DNA from: Mesobacillus jeotgali | Lineage (GTDB): Bacteria > Bacillota > Bacilli > Bacillales > Cytobacillaceae | Direction of reading: 5' to 3' | Assembly (NCBI RefSeq): GCF_031759225.1 | Contig: NZ_CP134494.1 | Span: 2,416,501-2,480,500, forward strand | DNA: 64,000 bases | Shown here: one piece after another, positions 17,738 through 27,732 of the stretch | How positions within the stretch are numbered: position 1 is the stretch's first letter | Layout of the letters: every line of letters starts with the position of its first letter | Program-made: the position numbers and the translations under genes | The notes under the pieces: generated by a model | What the model was told of the DNA's origin: nothing | The model's database searches: none | What the model saw: only the letters and a program-made list of their open reading frames with translations

Positions 17738-17869
17738 TTACTCAGCTTTCCCTAAGTGTTTTTGTTCTAACTTTGCCTCTATTTTCTCGAGTGCATCACG
17801 GTCATTCAGAAGTTGGCGTTTGTTTTCCATTACAAGTTCTTGAAAAGAACGCTTTCTTGGTTTTCTCAT
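17738..17869 (-). CDS. FbpB-family small basic protein
   Basis: A 43-residue basic, helical protein (MRKPRKRSFQELVMENKRQL, then LNDRDALEKIEAKLE) not listed by length-limited ORF finding. The RKRSF-ELV-ENK-LL-D-A-EKIE pattern matches FbpB-family proteins. In B. subtilis FbpB is Fur-regulated and helps the FsrA iron-sparing RNA act. AAAGGATGGTG precedes the ATG at 17869. I see no clear Fur box, so the iron link here is by family only. Confidence 0.75.
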   Translation of the reverse strand: MRKPRKRSFQELVMENKRQLLNDRDALEKIEAKLEQKHLGKAE

Positions 17870-18013
17870 CGTGTTCACCATCCTTTGTCATCATTGTAAC
17901 AGTTATTATGTCCGGAATCGGTTGCAATTATTACAACTTTTTGAAAATTTAATCGTATTTTACTACTACCCGATAAACTCTTGTATCCTCCAAGCAATTT
18001 TTTCCAAATAAAA

Positions 18014-18038
18014 CACACCAGTAGCTTGTACTGGTGTG
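18014..18038 (-). terminator. Terminator after TlpA-like gene
   Basis: CACACCAGTA and TACTGGTGTG pair perfectly around 5 nt with TTTTATTT following on the minus strand. Confidence 0.75.
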
Positions 18039-18042
18039 AAAG

Positions 18043-18564
18043 TCACTTCATAAGTTCCTCCATTTTCTCGATTGTCATTGAACCAATATGCTTCTTTAAA
18101 ATTAAACCCTGTTCATCAATGATCAATGTGGTCGGAATGGAAATGACTGAATAGGTTTGCTGTGTAGATCCTTCTTCATCAAGTAGGATTGGGAAGGTTA
18201 ATTCATTCTCCTCAACAAAACCTTTTACATTGTTTTGAGGATCCAGATTGACAGCCAGAATCTCAACTTCCTTTGAATTCTCCTTATAAAACTTCTCCAT
18301 CGCCGGCATTTCTTCTTTACAGGGCGGACACCACGTGGCCCAGAAGTTCAGCATCACCTTTTTACCTCTGTAATCCTTCAGGTTGATCTCTTCACCAGCT
18401 AGGTTTTTCAATGTGAAGTTTGGGGCCACCATCCCCGCATTGATTCCAGTCGTTGCATTGGTTGCTTCTATTGCCAGTGGTTCATCGGCGGAATAGAACT
18501 GCTGGAAAATCGCAAACAAAACTAATCCAGCCAGTATACCTGCTCCAATCGCTTTTTTGACCAT
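18043..18564 (-). CDS. TlpA/ResA-like thiol-disulfide oxidoreductase (YneN-like)
   Basis: The 173-residue protein has one N-terminal membrane anchor (about 5-24) and an extracytoplasmic thioredoxin fold. The active site WATWCPPCKEEMP places CPPC at residues 79-82, and the cis-Pro is in ISIPTTLII. ResA-type proteins reduce disulfides, often for cytochrome c maturation. B. subtilis has YneN at the equivalent position near citB and sspN. The ATG at 18564 follows AAAGGGGG; the frame extends 41 codons upstream without support. Confidence 0.88.
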   Translation of the reverse strand: MVKKAIGAGILAGLVLFAIFQQFYSADEPLAIEATNATTGINAGMVAPNFTLKNLAGEEINLKDYRGKKVMLNFWATWCPPCKEEMPAMEKFYKENSKEVEILAVNLDPQNNVKGFVEENELTFPILLDEEGSTQQTYSVISIPTTLIIDEQGLILKKHIGSMTIEKMEELMK

Positions 18565-18776
18565 TGGAAAACCCCCTTTGGTTTGTTTACATGTAGGATA
18601 TACCAAGTATACAAAGATAATGAAAGTGGAAATGTGAGAATATTTGAGGATTATGTGAATTTTATTAGAGGAGTTATCCTGACACAACCGGTTTTTCCTA
18701 AACTTTGTTCATTTTCAATCCAAGTTCCACCAAATTCCGTTCTTATGCACACATTCTAAAAACCATCATAAAAAAA

Positions 18777-18802
18777 TGCCAGGGATTGCATCCCCCCTGG
18801 CA
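18777..18802 (-). terminator. Terminator after mtnA
   Basis: TGCCAGGG and CCCTGGCA pair, followed by TTTTTTT on the minus strand. Confidence 0.75.
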
Positions 18803-18811
18803 CACTGCTTC

Positions 18812-19861
18812 CTATTTATCAAATAAGCGCGGCAGTTCTTCGCTATAGTTTCCACGCATGATTCCTTTTTCTGTTATGATCGCTGTGATTAAATGATAGG
18901 GTGTCACATCAAATGCTGGGTTAAAAACCTTAACGCCTTCAGGGGCTGTTGATTTTCCAAAGCCTGCAGTGATTTCTTCTGCAGCACGTTCCTCAATCGG
19001 TATTTCTTCACCTGTTTTGGTTTCCAGATCAATTGTCGAGAGTGGGGCAGCCACATAAAATGGAATATTATGCGCTTTGGCAAGTAAAGCAACACCATAT
19101 GTACCAATTTTATTAGCTACATCGCCGTTGGCTGCCACTCGATCACAACCTACGATGACTGCTTGTACCTTTCCCTGTTGCATGACCATGGCCGCCATGC
19201 TATCAGTGATAAGGGTAACATCGATTCCAGCCTGCATCAATTCCCAGGCTGTCAGTCGCGCACCCTGCAGCAGCGGACGGGTTTCATCAGCAAATACCTT
19301 TATATCCATTCCTCGTTCCTTGGCCAAATAAATTGGAGCGAGTGCTGTACCATACCTTGCTGTGGCAATGCCTCCGGCGTTGCAATGCGTCAATACGGTC
19401 ATCCCATCTTCAAATAAAGTCAAAGCATTTTCGCCAATGGAACTGCAGACATTCTCATCTTCCCTCCGAATTTCATGGGCTTCTTGCTCCAATACTCTCT
19501 TGATCTCAGCTACAGGTACACCGTTTGATTTTTTTGCACAAGAGTCCATTCTATTCAATGCCCAGAATAAATTGACAGCAGTGGGACGAGATGTGGCTAG
19601 ATAATCGGCTTGCTTTTTAAAATACTCATAAAAAATTTCAAAGTTATTCTCAGGAGCATCCTTGATTCCAAGAACCAACCCGTAAGCAGCGGCAATTCCA
19701 ATGGCTGGTGCACCCCTGACTTTGAGCTGTTTAATCGCATCCCAAACATCCTCAATTTTGTTGATTTCCAGGAACTCAGTAACCTCGGGCAGTTTTGTTT
19801 GATCCAAAATATATAGTTTTTCACCGTCATATTTAACAGACTGTAAAAAGGTTCCTTCCAT
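18812..19861 (-). CDS. mtnA: S-methyl-5-thioribose-1-phosphate isomerase
   Basis: MtnA converts methylthioribose-1-phosphate to methylthioribulose-1-phosphate in methionine salvage. The 349-residue protein has [32 protein letters not shown] (catalytic Cys), [19 protein letters not shown] and [18 protein letters not shown] (catalytic Asp). The ATG at 19861 has AAGGAGG upstream; a longer frame to 20032 overlaps the next gene and is rejected. No mtnK or SAM (S-box) riboswitch is visible nearby, unlike the B. subtilis mtnKA operon. Confidence 0.95.
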   Translation of the reverse strand: MEGTFLQSVKYDGEKLYILDQTKLPEVTEFLEINKIEDVWDAIKQLKVRGAPAIGIAAAYGLVLGIKDAPENNFEIFYEYFKKQADYLATSRPTAVNLFWALNRMDSCAKKSNGVPVAEIKRVLEQEAHEIRREDENVCSSIGENALTLFEDGMTVLTHCNAGGIATARYGTALAPIYLAKERGMDIKVFADETRPLLQGARLTAWELMQAGIDVTLITDSMAAMVMQQGKVQAVIVGCDRVAANGDVANKIGTYGVALLAKAHNIPFYVAAPLSTIDLETKTGEEIPIEERAAEEITAGFGKSTAPEGVKVFNPAFDVTPYHLITAIITEKGIMRGNYSEELPRLFDK

Positions 19862-19991
19862 GGTGATCCTCCTTCTGGCTTTTAAGACAATTCTGAAACT
19901 AAGTATCATTTTATCAATAATAAGCCCCAGAGCAAGAGAAAAATGTTCATTTTGAAATTTCTCTCTCCTCGTGAAAAAGGACACATAAAAA

Positions 19992-20011
19992 AGCAGCGGC
20001 AATTCGCTGCT
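19992..20011 (-). terminator. Terminator after DUF3231-like gene
   Basis: AGCAGCG and CGCTGCT pair with a T-run after on the minus strand. Confidence 0.65.
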
Positions 20012-20012
20012 T

Positions 20013-20549
20013 TTACTGCTTACCGGTAACATAATATGGCGGCACTCTTAGCCAACCCTTTTCCTGCATAAGTGTTTTGAGCGTTAAAGAAAAGGTGACT
20101 TTCTTCATATGGTACTTTGCAAATAAATAGCCAACATCCGATCTGACGGATTCGGTAATTCCTCTTGTAGCAGAAGTGATTCCTACCACAAGATTGTATG
20201 CAATTAAATTGGCAATTTCCTCATCATTCATTCTTGCCCCTTCAGGAAGTGCCTGGTATTCACCAACAATTTTTTCTGCTCCAACATCAGGGAGAGGAAT
20301 ACCTTCATCCTTGAAAAACTTTGTCAATTCATCAATCATAGGCCTGTGTACATTTTCGATGATATCTACTATTTTTTCTTTTAATTCTGGATCCTGGGCT
20401 AAATTATATGCGTGCTGGTCGTATCTAAGCGTTTGTTCCGTTCCATGGAGGTAAAACCATAGATTCATTACTTCTCCAACGTGCAAGGGCTTTTTATCGC
20501 CGTCCATAAAAGGGCTGAAAGCATCCTTCATTACTTCAAAGATATTCAA
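20013..20549 (-). CDS. DUF3231-like helical protein
   Basis: This 178-residue soluble, mainly helical protein has [35 protein letters not shown] and a C-terminal [13 protein letters not shown]. The order (E..NLW, then FNEEG-P-P, then VRPPY) resembles one DUF3231 unit, a ferritin-like helical family in Bacilli; this is recalled, not searched. The start is TTG at 20549 with GGAAGG upstream. Function unknown. Confidence 0.6.
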   Translation of the reverse strand: MNIFEVMKDAFSPFMDGDKKPLHVGEVMNLWFYLHGTEQTLRYDQHAYNLAQDPELKEKIVDIIENVHRPMIDELTKFFKDEGIPLPDVGAEKIVGEYQALPEGARMNDEEIANLIAYNLVVGITSATRGITESVRSDVGYLFAKYHMKKVTFSLTLKTLMQEKGWLRVPPYYVTGKQ

Positions 20550-20609
20550 AGCAGGACACCTTCCTTTCTTTATAGAATTTGCTGTTATTATTGGAAGAAT
20601 ATGACCTTT

Positions 20610-21500
20610 CTATTCATGACCAGCTTCATTGATCCCGAGCCTCATTTTTAACAAATCAATAAAATTTCTTGCAGGTCTGGAGAGGTGATGTTGTTTTAAC
20701 CAGATTAACCCCACGGAAGATCTCAAACCGGCATCAGTAATTTCCCGCGCGAACAGGTTTGAGTGTCCATATGATTGAAAAACTGATTCAGGTATTATAG
20801 TCGAACCAATCCCCGAGGAGACCAATTGCATCAATACATTCATATCCGAGCATTCGCTAATGACTTGAAGAGGAAGCTGAGCCTTAGTAAAAGCGGCGTG
20901 TATGATACTGTAGCTTCCAAGCCCTTCCGTCGAAGGAAGAATTAATGGATAATGACTGATTTCTTCCATTGAAATCTTTTCATTGCCATTTTGCCTGCAA
21001 ACAAAAATGAAGGATTCATTATATAAATGGAGGTAATTCAAATCCTGATTGGCCAGAGGCAACCTGACTAGACCGAGTTCAATTGTCCGATTTTTCACGA
21101 GTTCAGCAAGGTACGCTGAATCATTTTGTACGATTCGCAAATAAACAAGCGGATAGGATGCATGGAATGATTCGAGCCATTCAGGAAATTCCGGTACAGA
21201 AAGTGTATTGATCCCAACCGATAAATTCCCCTTCCTCCCTTCATCAGTCTCTTGAAGTTCATTTTTCACTTCCTCAAATGCATGCACAATATTCAGTGCA
21301 TGTCTGTATAACAGTTCACCCTTATCAGTCAATTCAAGTTTTTTCCCATGACGCTCAACAAGCATTACTCCTAATTCCTCCTCCATTTGTTTCAATTGAA
21401 GGCTTAAAGGAGGTTGTGACATATGCAGTCTGTGGGCTGCAGCTGTTATATTCCTTTCCTCTGCTATTGCGATGAAATACTTCATTTGTCTAATATCCAT
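20610..21500 (-). CDS. LysR-family transcriptional regulator
   Basis: The 296-residue protein begins with a LysR winged helix: MDIRQMKYFIAIAEERNITA and AAHRLHMSQPPLSLQLKQME, LGVMLVERHGKKLELTDKGE. A C-terminal effector-binding domain follows. It is transcribed divergently from a purine-type NCS2 permease, with 136 bp between start codons, so it probably regulates that gene and itself. Resemblance to GltC/AlsR-type regulators does not fix the effector. Confidence 0.93.
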   Translation of the reverse strand: MDIRQMKYFIAIAEERNITAAAHRLHMSQPPLSLQLKQMEEELGVMLVERHGKKLELTDKGELLYRHALNIVHAFEEVKNELQETDEGRKGNLSVGINTLSVPEFPEWLESFHASYPLVYLRIVQNDSAYLAELVKNRTIELGLVRLPLANQDLNYLHLYNESFIFVCRQNGNEKISMEEISHYPLILPSTEGLGSYSIIHAAFTKAQLPLQVISECSDMNVLMQLVSSGIGSTIIPESVFQSYGHSNLFAREITDAGLRSSVGLIWLKQHHLSRPARNFIDLLKMRLGINEAGHE

Positions 21501-21636
21501 CAGAATCTCCTTCTATTTAAAAAAGATATGGTTTTTATACAAATTATATATTTTATATATAGGTAAATTCTATGTTACGATATTTTCATTCGTTTCAAAA
21601 CGGAAAAATTTATCTATAAAAGAGAGAGGAGAAAAA
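21501..21636. promoter_or_regulatory. Divergent lysR/permease promoter region
   Basis: The AT-rich 136 bp between divergent starts should hold both promoters and the LysR operator. Candidate T-N11-A dyads such as ATACAAATTATATATTTTAT can be read but none stands out. No purine riboswitch core was recognised. Confidence 0.4.
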
Positions 21637-22923
21637 ATGGATAAATTATTTGATTTAAAAGGACATGGTACAACATTCGGAAGAGAGATATCTGCAGGTC
21701 TAATCTCCTATATAACAGTTGTATACATTATCATTGTCAACGCAACAATATTAGCAGCAGCGGGAATACCACTAGAAGCCGGGATCATCGCTACGATCCT
21801 TACCGTATTCGCAGGCTGTTTGCTAATGGGATTCTGGAGCAATACTCCAATTCTAGTGATACCGGGCATGGGATTAAATGCGATGTTTACATATACAATC
21901 GTGCAATCCGGCGGTTTCACATGGCAAGAGGCCCTCGCGATGGTTTTCGTTTCGGGTATCCTTTTCATGCTTTTAGCCTTCACTCCGCTGGCTAAGACCA
22001 TTGTCGCATCCATCCCCGACTCTTTGAAGGAAGCTATTACAGTCGGTATAGGAATACTCTTGATATTGATTGGTTTTGATAATAGCGGAATTATTTCAAG
22101 TTCAGAGCACACCTTACTGGAAATTGGCGACTTAAGCAGCTCTACGGCATTGATCACCTTGGTAGGTTTAATTGTCACAGTGATCTTGTTCATTAAAAAT
22201 GTTCCAGGCAACCTGTTGTTGAGCATCGTTTTCACGTCTGTACTTTCCTTAGTCTTCGGTGATTTCCAAAGTGGCGGAGTTTCGTGGAGCATGCCTTCAT
22301 TTGGTGAATACACTTCTGTTTTCGGTCAAATGTCATTTGCCCAGGCAGGTAATTTCGTATTCTGGCTGACAGCCTTTTCGCTTGCCATGGTCGTCATTTT
22401 TGAGAACATCGGCCTGATCCATGGCCATACAAAAATGCTGAAACAGCCTCAAAAATTCAAGAAATCTCTTCAGGCTAATTCGATTTCTGTTGCAACTGCA
22501 GGGATATTCGGCACTAGTCCAACAGTATCATCTGTAGAGAGTGCTGCCGGAATTGCGGCTGGCGGCCGAACAGGATTAACGAGTGTTACTACAGGTGTCC
22601 TGTTCCTTGCATCCATCGTATTGATTCCTGTCATAAAAATAGTTCCAGAAAGTGCGGTTTCACCGGTCTTGATTTTAATAGGAATATTGATGCTCCAGAA
22701 TATCACGAACATCAAGCTTGATGATCTTCTGGAAAGCTTCCCTGCACTTTTGATTATTGTATTGATTCCATTAACCTACAGCATTGCCGATGGCATGGCG
22801 ATTGGATTCATTCTTTATCCACTCCTGAAACTTCTAATGGGTAAAGGACGGGAAATCCAGCCTGCGCTTTATATGATCGCATTGTTGTTCCTGGGAAATT
22901 TCGTTTTGCAGTATGCCCTATAG
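21637..22923 (+). CDS. NCS2-family guanine/hypoxanthine-type permease
   Basis: The 428-residue membrane protein matches the AzgA-like NCS2 branch (PbuG/PbuO): GREISAGLISYITVVYIIIV, GLNAMFTYTIV, the SLKEAITVGIGILLILIGF segment, and GTSPTVSSVESAAGIAAGGRTGLTSV, the family signature near residue 285. It should import guanine, hypoxanthine or adenine with protons. The ATG at 21637 follows AGAGAGGAG; the open frame extends to 21472 but overlaps the divergent regulator. Likely regulated by the LysR protein beside it. Confidence 0.92.
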   Translation: MDKLFDLKGHGTTFGREISAGLISYITVVYIIIVNATILAAAGIPLEAGIIATILTVFAGCLLMGFWSNTPILVIPGMGLNAMFTYTIVQSGGFTWQEALAMVFVSGILFMLLAFTPLAKTIVASIPDSLKEAITVGIGILLILIGFDNSGIISSSEHTLLEIGDLSSSTALITLVGLIVTVILFIKNVPGNLLLSIVFTSVLSLVFGDFQSGGVSWSMPSFGEYTSVFGQMSFAQAGNFVFWLTAFSLAMVVIFENIGLIHGHTKMLKQPQKFKKSLQANSISVATAGIFGTSPTVSSVESAAGIAAGGRTGLTSVTTGVLFLASIVLIPVIKIVPESAVSPVLILIGILMLQNITNIKLDDLLESFPALLIIVLIPLTYSIADGMAIGFILYPLLKLLMGKGREIQPALYMIALLFLGNFVLQYAL

Positions 22924-22979
22924 AGATGAAAGGATCACTATAATCTTCATTGTTGATTTTCGTGCAGCTATGAGAATTC

Positions 22980-23002
22980 ATAGGCGGAGAAGTTCCGCCT
23001 AT
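22980..23002. other. Perfect 9-bp stem-loop after permease gene
   Basis: ATAGGCGGA and TCCGCCTAT pair around 5 nt in a 307-bp gap with no gene. No T-run follows. Confidence 0.4.
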
Positions 23003-23100
23003 TGTATATAGAGGACGCTTTTTAAGCAGAAATAAGTGGAGATATTCCGGTTAACTGCTATAAAAAAGACAAAATCCAACGATTTAGATTAAATAGACGG

Positions 23101-23139
23101 AAAAAGGCCCCTTATTTTAAGAAAATAAGGAGCCTTTTT
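23101..23139. terminator. Strong bidirectional terminator
   Basis: AAAAAGGCCCCTTATTTT pairs with AAAATAAGGAGCCTTTTT with one mismatch. It serves the convergent permease and the hypothetical gene at 23231. A second short stem, AGCGGAA/TTCCGCT with T-rich tail, lies at 23147-23163. Confidence 0.8.
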
Positions 23140-23207
23140 CAATTTTAGCGGAATTTTTCCGCTTATTTTTTATCATTGTAAATTCTAAAGTCAATCATAC
23201 AGATAAA

Positions 23208-23230
23208 CAGCCTTGGACACCAAGGCTGTT
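23208..23230 (-). terminator. Terminator after hypothetical gene
   Basis: ACAGCCTTGG and CCAAGGCTGT pair perfectly directly after the stop codon; the T-run is short. Confidence 0.6.
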
Positions 23231-23779
23231 TTAATTTGCTTTTTTAAGGATATAGGACTCAGCATGAGTATTTACATTGGGAATGAACTTAGCAGCCTCA
23301 TGGAGTAGATGGAATTGCGCAGCCTGTGCCTGGTCAACCGTACCCATTCCATACATCTTCAGTGACCTCTCAAGCACGAGCATCGGTTCATGCCCATTTA
23401 CATAGTAGAGACTCTCACCAGCACGCGGATAATAGGATTCAAGAGGCTTAGTATTAGAAATGATATGATACTGTGCCTCGCCATTTTGAGAGTACCCTGC
23501 CACAACAGCCTCAAAGGACTGTCCATCCCTTAATATCATGGGATTATTGATTGAGGTTTGGATTGACTCTGCCAGCTCTTTAAGACTTAAACCTTGTTTA
23601 ATAAGAGTTTCAGCAGCACTGGCGGCCATCAAGGTATATTCATCATCACCAGAAAAAGCAATGATGGCGGTATCCGGTATTAACTCTTTAAACCTCATAC
23701 CATCGATCATCTGATGAATTCCCAAATCAGTAACCAATGAAATAAAATTTTCTCTTGCTACTATTGATACAAGGCCCAT
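23231..23779 (-). CDS. Hypothetical protein, possible Ntn-hydrolase-like fold
   Basis: This 182-residue soluble protein begins MGLVSIVARENFISLVTDLG. It contains AFSGDDEYTLMAASAAETLI and FEAVVAGYSQNGEAQYHII, a pattern that faintly recalls proteasome-beta-like (Ntn) proteins, in which two strands near the N-terminus are followed by helices. I do not recognise the family and the resemblance is weak. ATG at 23779 is 8 nt after AAGGAG and is preferred over the GTG at 23788. Confidence 0.6.
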   Translation of the reverse strand: MGLVSIVARENFISLVTDLGIHQMIDGMRFKELIPDTAIIAFSGDDEYTLMAASAAETLIKQGLSLKELAESIQTSINNPMILRDGQSFEAVVAGYSQNGEAQYHIISNTKPLESYYPRAGESLYYVNGHEPMLVLERSLKMYGMGTVDQAQAAQFHLLHEAAKFIPNVNTHAESYILKKAN

Positions 23780-23940
23780 AGAATTCACTCCTTATGTTCC
23801 ATCTACCTTAAACATACCTCTTTGGCAACAAATATCAATAGGAGAAGTTGTCGATTCATTAGAAGTTTTCGCGTATTTTGTAAAAAACGAGTATTAAGAG
23901 AGGATACAAGTTAGGATACATAACCATTTAAGCTGAAAGG

Positions 23941-24246
23941 TTCCCTTATACAAGCACATTCTCCCTCATTAGGGTACCGTTCTCGCAGATAGATACCCTT
24001 ATTCAAAGCACGTCTCCCTCATAAGGGTACCGTTCTCGCAGATAGATACCCTTATGCAAGCACTTCCTCTCTCATAAAGGTACCGTTCTCGCAGATAGAT
24101 ACCCTTATGCAAGCTACTCCTCCCTCATAAGGGTCCCGTTCTCCTAGATAGATACCCTTATGTAAGCTACTCCTCCCTCATAAGGGTACCGTTCTCGCAG
24201 ATAGATACCCTTATGTAAGCCATTCCTCCCTCATAAGGGTACCGTT
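23941..24246. repeat. 53-bp tandem repeat array, about 5.8 copies
   Basis: The motif CCCTTAT recurs at 23943, 23996, 24049, 24102, 24155 and 24208, exactly 53 bp apart. Each unit reads roughly TACCCTTATG, about 17 variable bases, CATAAGGGTA, then CCGTTCTCGCAGATAGA. The two arms are inverted repeats, so every unit can fold into a hairpin. Copies differ by a few substitutions. It is intergenic, upstream of the hypothetical gene and downstream of aconitase. It is not a CRISPR: the units are contiguous, without unique spacers. Confidence 0.92.
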
Positions 24247-24288
24247 TAATCAGAAAGATAACTCAAAGCTATTTCCCTTAAAAACAAA

Positions 24289-24319
24289 AACCCCAGGTCA
24301 ACATAATGACCTGGGGGTT
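24289..24319 (-). terminator. Terminator after aconitase gene
   Basis: AACCCCCAGGTCA and TGACCTGGGGTT pair with a small bulge, directly downstream of the acnA stop codon. Confidence 0.75.
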
Positions 24320-24331
24320 CTGTGTACTATA

Positions 24332-27040
24332 TTATGCTTTTAACTTATCACGAAGGACCATTTGCAGGATTCCGCCGTGACGGTAGTAATCGATTTCTAC
24401 TTCTGAATCGAAACGTACAAGAGCTTCGAAAGTTTTCTTGTTGCCGTCTTCGTCAGTAGCTGTCACAGTGATGATGTCGCGTGGGCGAACCTTTTCATCG
24501 ATCTGGACGTCGAATGATTCTCTACCTGTCAGTCCAAGAGTTTCAGCGTTTTCGCCAGCTTTGAATTGAAGAGGCAGAACGCCCATCAATACAAGGTTTG
24601 AACGGTGGATACGCTCGAAGCTTTCAGCGATAACAGTCTTGATTCCTAGTAGGTTAGTACCCTTCGCAGCCCAGTCACGGGATGATCCCATACCGTAATC
24701 TTTTCCTGCGATAACCATTAGGCCAGTGCCCTGCTCTTTGTACTTCATGCAAGCATCAAAGATGGACATGACTTCGTTCGTTGGCCAGTAAGTTGTGAAG
24801 CCGCCTTCTGTGCCAGGAGCGATTTGGTTGCGGATACGGATGTTTGCGAATGTTCCGCGCATCATGACCTCGTGGTTACCACGGCGTGAACCGTAAGAGT
24901 TGAAGTCGCGTGGCTCTACACCCTTTTCACGCAGGTATTTTCCAGCTGGCGTATCTTTTCCGATCGCACCTGCAGGAGAAATATGGTCTGTTGTTACAGA
25001 GTCACCGAACTTGCCGACAATGCGCAAGTTGTTCAATGGAGCAACTTCCCCAGCCTCTGGAGTCAAGCCTTCAAAGAACGGAGGGTTTGCAATATATGTT
25101 GAATCCTCATCGAAAGTGTAAAGAGGATCGCTGTTTGTCTGGATCTCGTTCCACTTCTCATTGTCAGTGAATACAGTTTCATATTCTCTGCGGAATAGCT
25201 CTGGAGTTACTACGCGGTGAACAACTTCGTTCACTTCTGCAGTTGATGGCCAGATATCCTTGAAGAATACATCGTTGCCATCTTTGTCTTTTCCGATTGG
25301 GTCATTCTGAAGATCGATGTCCACAGTACCAGCAAGTGCATAAGCAACAACCAACGGCGGTGAAGCCAGGTAGTTTGCTTTAACAAGTGGATGGATTCGT
25401 CCTTCGAAGTTACGGTTACCGGAAAGGACTGAAGTAACTAGAAGGTCGCTTTCAGCTACAGACTTTTCGATTTCAGGCTTTAATGGACCGGAGTTACCGA
25501 TACATGTCGTACATCCATAACCAACAAGGTTGAAACCAAGAGTTTCAAGGTAAGGAAGCAATTCTGAATCACGAAGGTATCCAGTAACAACCTTTGAACC
25601 TGGTGCCAATGAAGTCTTAACGAACTTAGGAACTTCCATGCCAAGTTCAACAGCTTTTTTAGCAACCAGACCTGCACCTACAAGTACGTATGGGTTAGAT
25701 GTATTTGTACAGCTAGTGATCGCCGCAATGGCAATTGCACCAGTCTTCATTGTTGTTTTATCGCCATTAGCGAACTCAACAACTGCTTCTTTTTCGATCT
25801 CTTTCTTATCGAGGCCGAATCCCTGGTTTCCTGCAGGAGCAGTCAATGCTTCCTTGAAGGATTTCTGCATAGCAGAAAGTGGAATCAAATCCTGTGGACG
25901 CTTTGGACCAGAAAGGTTAGGCTCGATTTCTGAAAGGTTGATTTCAACAACATCAGTATAAACTGGCTCTAATGCAGGATCGAAGAATAAACCGTTCTCC
26001 TTGCAGTATGCCTCAACCACTTTAATGTGGTCTTCTGAGCGTCCAGTTAAACGCATGTAATCCAAAGCTTCTCCGTCTACTGGGAAGAATCCGCAAGTAG
26101 CGCCGTATTCTGGTGCCATGTTGGCAACAGTAGCACGGTCAGCAAGTGGAAGTGTAACAACGCCAGGTCCGAAGAACTCGACGAATTTGCCAACAACGCC
26201 TTTGCTGCGAAGAACCTGAGTCACTTTAAGTGCAAGGTCAGTTGCAGTCGCGCCGTTTGGCATATCTCCAACCAATTTAACACCGACTACTTCCGGCACT
26301 GGGAAGTATGAAGGCTGGCCAAGCATACCAGCTTCTGCTTCAATACCGCCTACGCCCCATCCAAGAACGCCGATACCGTTGATCATTGTCGTATGAGAGT
26401 CAGTACCTACCAAAGAATCAGGGAAAGTTTCGAAATCACCATCTGCATTTTCAACAGCGTGAACAACGTTTGCAAGGTATTCAAGGTTAACCTGGTGAAC
26501 GATGCCTGTTGCCGGCGGAACAGCACGGTAGTTATCGAAAGCTTTCTGTGCCCAGCTCAAGAACTGGTAACGTTCTGCGTTACGTTCGAATTCAAGTTCC
26601 ATGTTCACGTTAAGTGCGTCTGGAGTTCCATATTTATCAACCTGTACAGAGTGGTCGATTACTAGATCAACCGGCTTTTCAGGATTGATTTTTTGCGGGT
26701 CCCCACCCATGTCAGCCATTGCTTTTCTTAGTGAAGCAAGGTCAACGACTGCAGGTACACCAGTGAAGTCTTGAAGAATGACACGTGAAGGCTTGAAAGG
26801 CACATCCACTTCTTTCACTTCGCTAGTTCCCCATTTTGCTAGATTTTCAACATGCTCTTTAGTGATCACAAAGCCATCATGCTGGCGAAGCACGGACTCA
26901 AGCAATACCTTAACTGAGTAAGGCAGTTTTGATACATTGCCGATTCCAGCCTTTTCCAATGCTGCCAGGCTATAGTAATGATAGCGTTTCCCGTCAACTT
27001 CAAATGAACTGCGGGCGTTAAAAATATCTTGGTTTGACAT
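24332..27040 (-). CDS. acnA: Aconitate hydratase (CitB/AcnA)
   Basis: This 902-residue enzyme isomerises citrate to isocitrate in the TCA cycle and, in Bacillus, can bind RNA when its cluster is lost. The 4Fe-4S ligands are visible in [10 protein letters not shown] (about residue 438) and [13 protein letters not shown] (about 504-516). [19 protein letters not shown] and [14 protein letters not shown] are also family signatures. Length fits the AcnA class. The ATG at 27040 has AAGGGGG upstream. It is divergent from sspO, as citB is in B. subtilis. A CcpC-like dyad lies upstream. Confidence 0.98.
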   Translation of the reverse strand: MSNQDIFNARSSFEVDGKRYHYYSLAALEKAGIGNVSKLPYSVKVLLESVLRQHDGFVITKEHVENLAKWGTSEVKEVDVPFKPSRVILQDFTGVPAVVDLASLRKAMADMGGDPQKINPEKPVDLVIDHSVQVDKYGTPDALNVNMELEFERNAERYQFLSWAQKAFDNYRAVPPATGIVHQVNLEYLANVVHAVENADGDFETFPDSLVGTDSHTTMINGIGVLGWGVGGIEAEAGMLGQPSYFPVPEVVGVKLVGDMPNGATATDLALKVTQVLRSKGVVGKFVEFFGPGVVTLPLADRATVANMAPEYGATCGFFPVDGEALDYMRLTGRSEDHIKVVEAYCKENGLFFDPALEPVYTDVVEINLSEIEPNLSGPKRPQDLIPLSAMQKSFKEALTAPAGNQGFGLDKKEIEKEAVVEFANGDKTTMKTGAIAIAAITSCTNTSNPYVLVGAGLVAKKAVELGMEVPKFVKTSLAPGSKVVTGYLRDSELLPYLETLGFNLVGYGCTTCIGNSGPLKPEIEKSVAESDLLVTSVLSGNRNFEGRIHPLVKANYLASPPLVVAYALAGTVDIDLQNDPIGKDKDGNDVFFKDIWPSTAEVNEVVHRVVTPELFRREYETVFTDNEKWNEIQTNSDPLYTFDEDSTYIANPPFFEGLTPEAGEVAPLNNLRIVGKFGDSVTTDHISPAGAIGKDTPAGKYLREKGVEPRDFNSYGSRRGNHEVMMRGTFANIRIRNQIAPGTEGGFTTYWPTNEVMSIFDACMKYKEQGTGLMVIAGKDYGMGSSRDWAAKGTNLLGIKTVIAESFERIHRSNLVLMGVLPLQFKAGENAETLGLTGRESFDVQIDEKVRPRDIITVTATDEDGNKKTFEALVRFDSEVEIDYYRHGGILQMVLRDKLKA

Positions 27041-27145
27041 ATGTTTACCCCCTTCTTCTACGTAAACATCATAAACTAAATAAAAGTAATTGTCGAAAAG
27101 TTTGAATCTTGTATTCCATCCTAACTTTTCTCACAATTTCATATT

Positions 27146-27184
27146 AATATAACCTTGTGTATAAGTAAATAACAAGAAAGTTAT
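27146..27184 (-). promoter_or_regulatory. Candidate acnA promoter with CcpC-like dyad
   Basis: On the minus strand ATAACTTTCTTGTTAT (27184-27169) is a dyad of ATAA and TTAT arms, similar to the CcpC operators of B. subtilis citB (there spaced 7; here 8). TTGTTA (27175-27170) and TATATT (27151-27146) are 18 bp apart and could be -35 and -10 boxes. The match is approximate. Confidence 0.4.
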
Positions 27185-27372
27185 TGTGGTTGATAAGTTT
27201 TTCTTATTATAAAAATCATAAACATGATGATAACAATCATAATGGGATTTTACCAATGGGAAAATCCGATTCAATTTAAAGCCTCTCCGGGCAAAAACTA
27301 TTCCACAAAAATGAAAAAGCTGGATTGCACAGTGGGTTATGGGAAAAAATATGGCAGATGGAGGTGAATTCT

Positions 27373-27522
27373 GTGGTAAAAAGAAAAGCAAATCATGTCA
27401 TTCCTGGAGCGAATGCTGCAAAAGCTCAGGGCAATGGCGCAGGTTATAACGAAGAAATGGCAAACGAACCTATGACTGAAGTCGAAAAACAAAATAATAA
27501 GAAACGAAAAAAGAATCAGTAA
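27373..27522 (+). CDS. sspO: Small acid-soluble spore protein O
   Basis: The 49-residue product [20 protein letters not shown]... ends in [10 protein letters not shown] and matches SspO, a minor forespore SASP. The start is GTG at 27373, 8 nt after GGAGGTG. It is divergent from aconitase as in B. subtilis. Its usual partner sspP is 711 bp downstream instead of adjacent: repeats and a small opposite-strand gene intervene. Confidence 0.93.
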   Translation: MVKRKANHVIPGANAAKAQGNGAGYNEEMANEPMTEVEKQNNKKRKKNQ

Positions 27523-27529
27523 CAGAACA

Positions 27530-27705
27530 AAAAGCGCAAGCGCCTTGGTCAGCCCCGACAAGCGCTGGAGAGCCGACCGGTGAAGTCGTTCTTTGACTTC
27601 ATTGGGCGGACCGAAATCGAAAAGCGGAGGCGACTGCCAACTCCGACAAGCGTTGGAGGGCCTGACTGTGAAGTCGGTCTTTGACTTCATTGGCAGGACC
27701 GAAAC
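27530..27705. repeat. Two tandem 88-bp repeat units
   Basis: CGACAAGCG-TGGAG-GCC followed by GTGAAGTCG-TCTTTGACTTCATTGG occurs twice, starting at 27556 and 27644, 88 bp apart, with about 15 percent divergence. The units are GC-rich compared with the surrounding DNA and contain AAGCGCAAGCGCCTT-like dyads. No coding support. They lie in the former sspO-sspP intergenic region. Confidence 0.75.
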
Positions 27706-27732
27706 GTCTGGAGGAGTTAGGAGCCGCAGCTA

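Noticed and set aside
19861..20032. N-terminal extension of mtnA
   Set aside because: It overlaps the DUF3231-like gene and its terminator, and a strong ribosome binding site fixes the start at 19861.
22945..22965. TTGTTGATTTTCGTGCAG, similar to one end of the MITE-like repeat
   Set aside because: Only about 15 bp are shared and no opposite end was found; coincidence or a small remnant cannot be told apart.
23941..24246. Possible CRISPR array
   Set aside because: The 53-bp units are contiguous and nearly identical, with no unique spacers and no cas genes.
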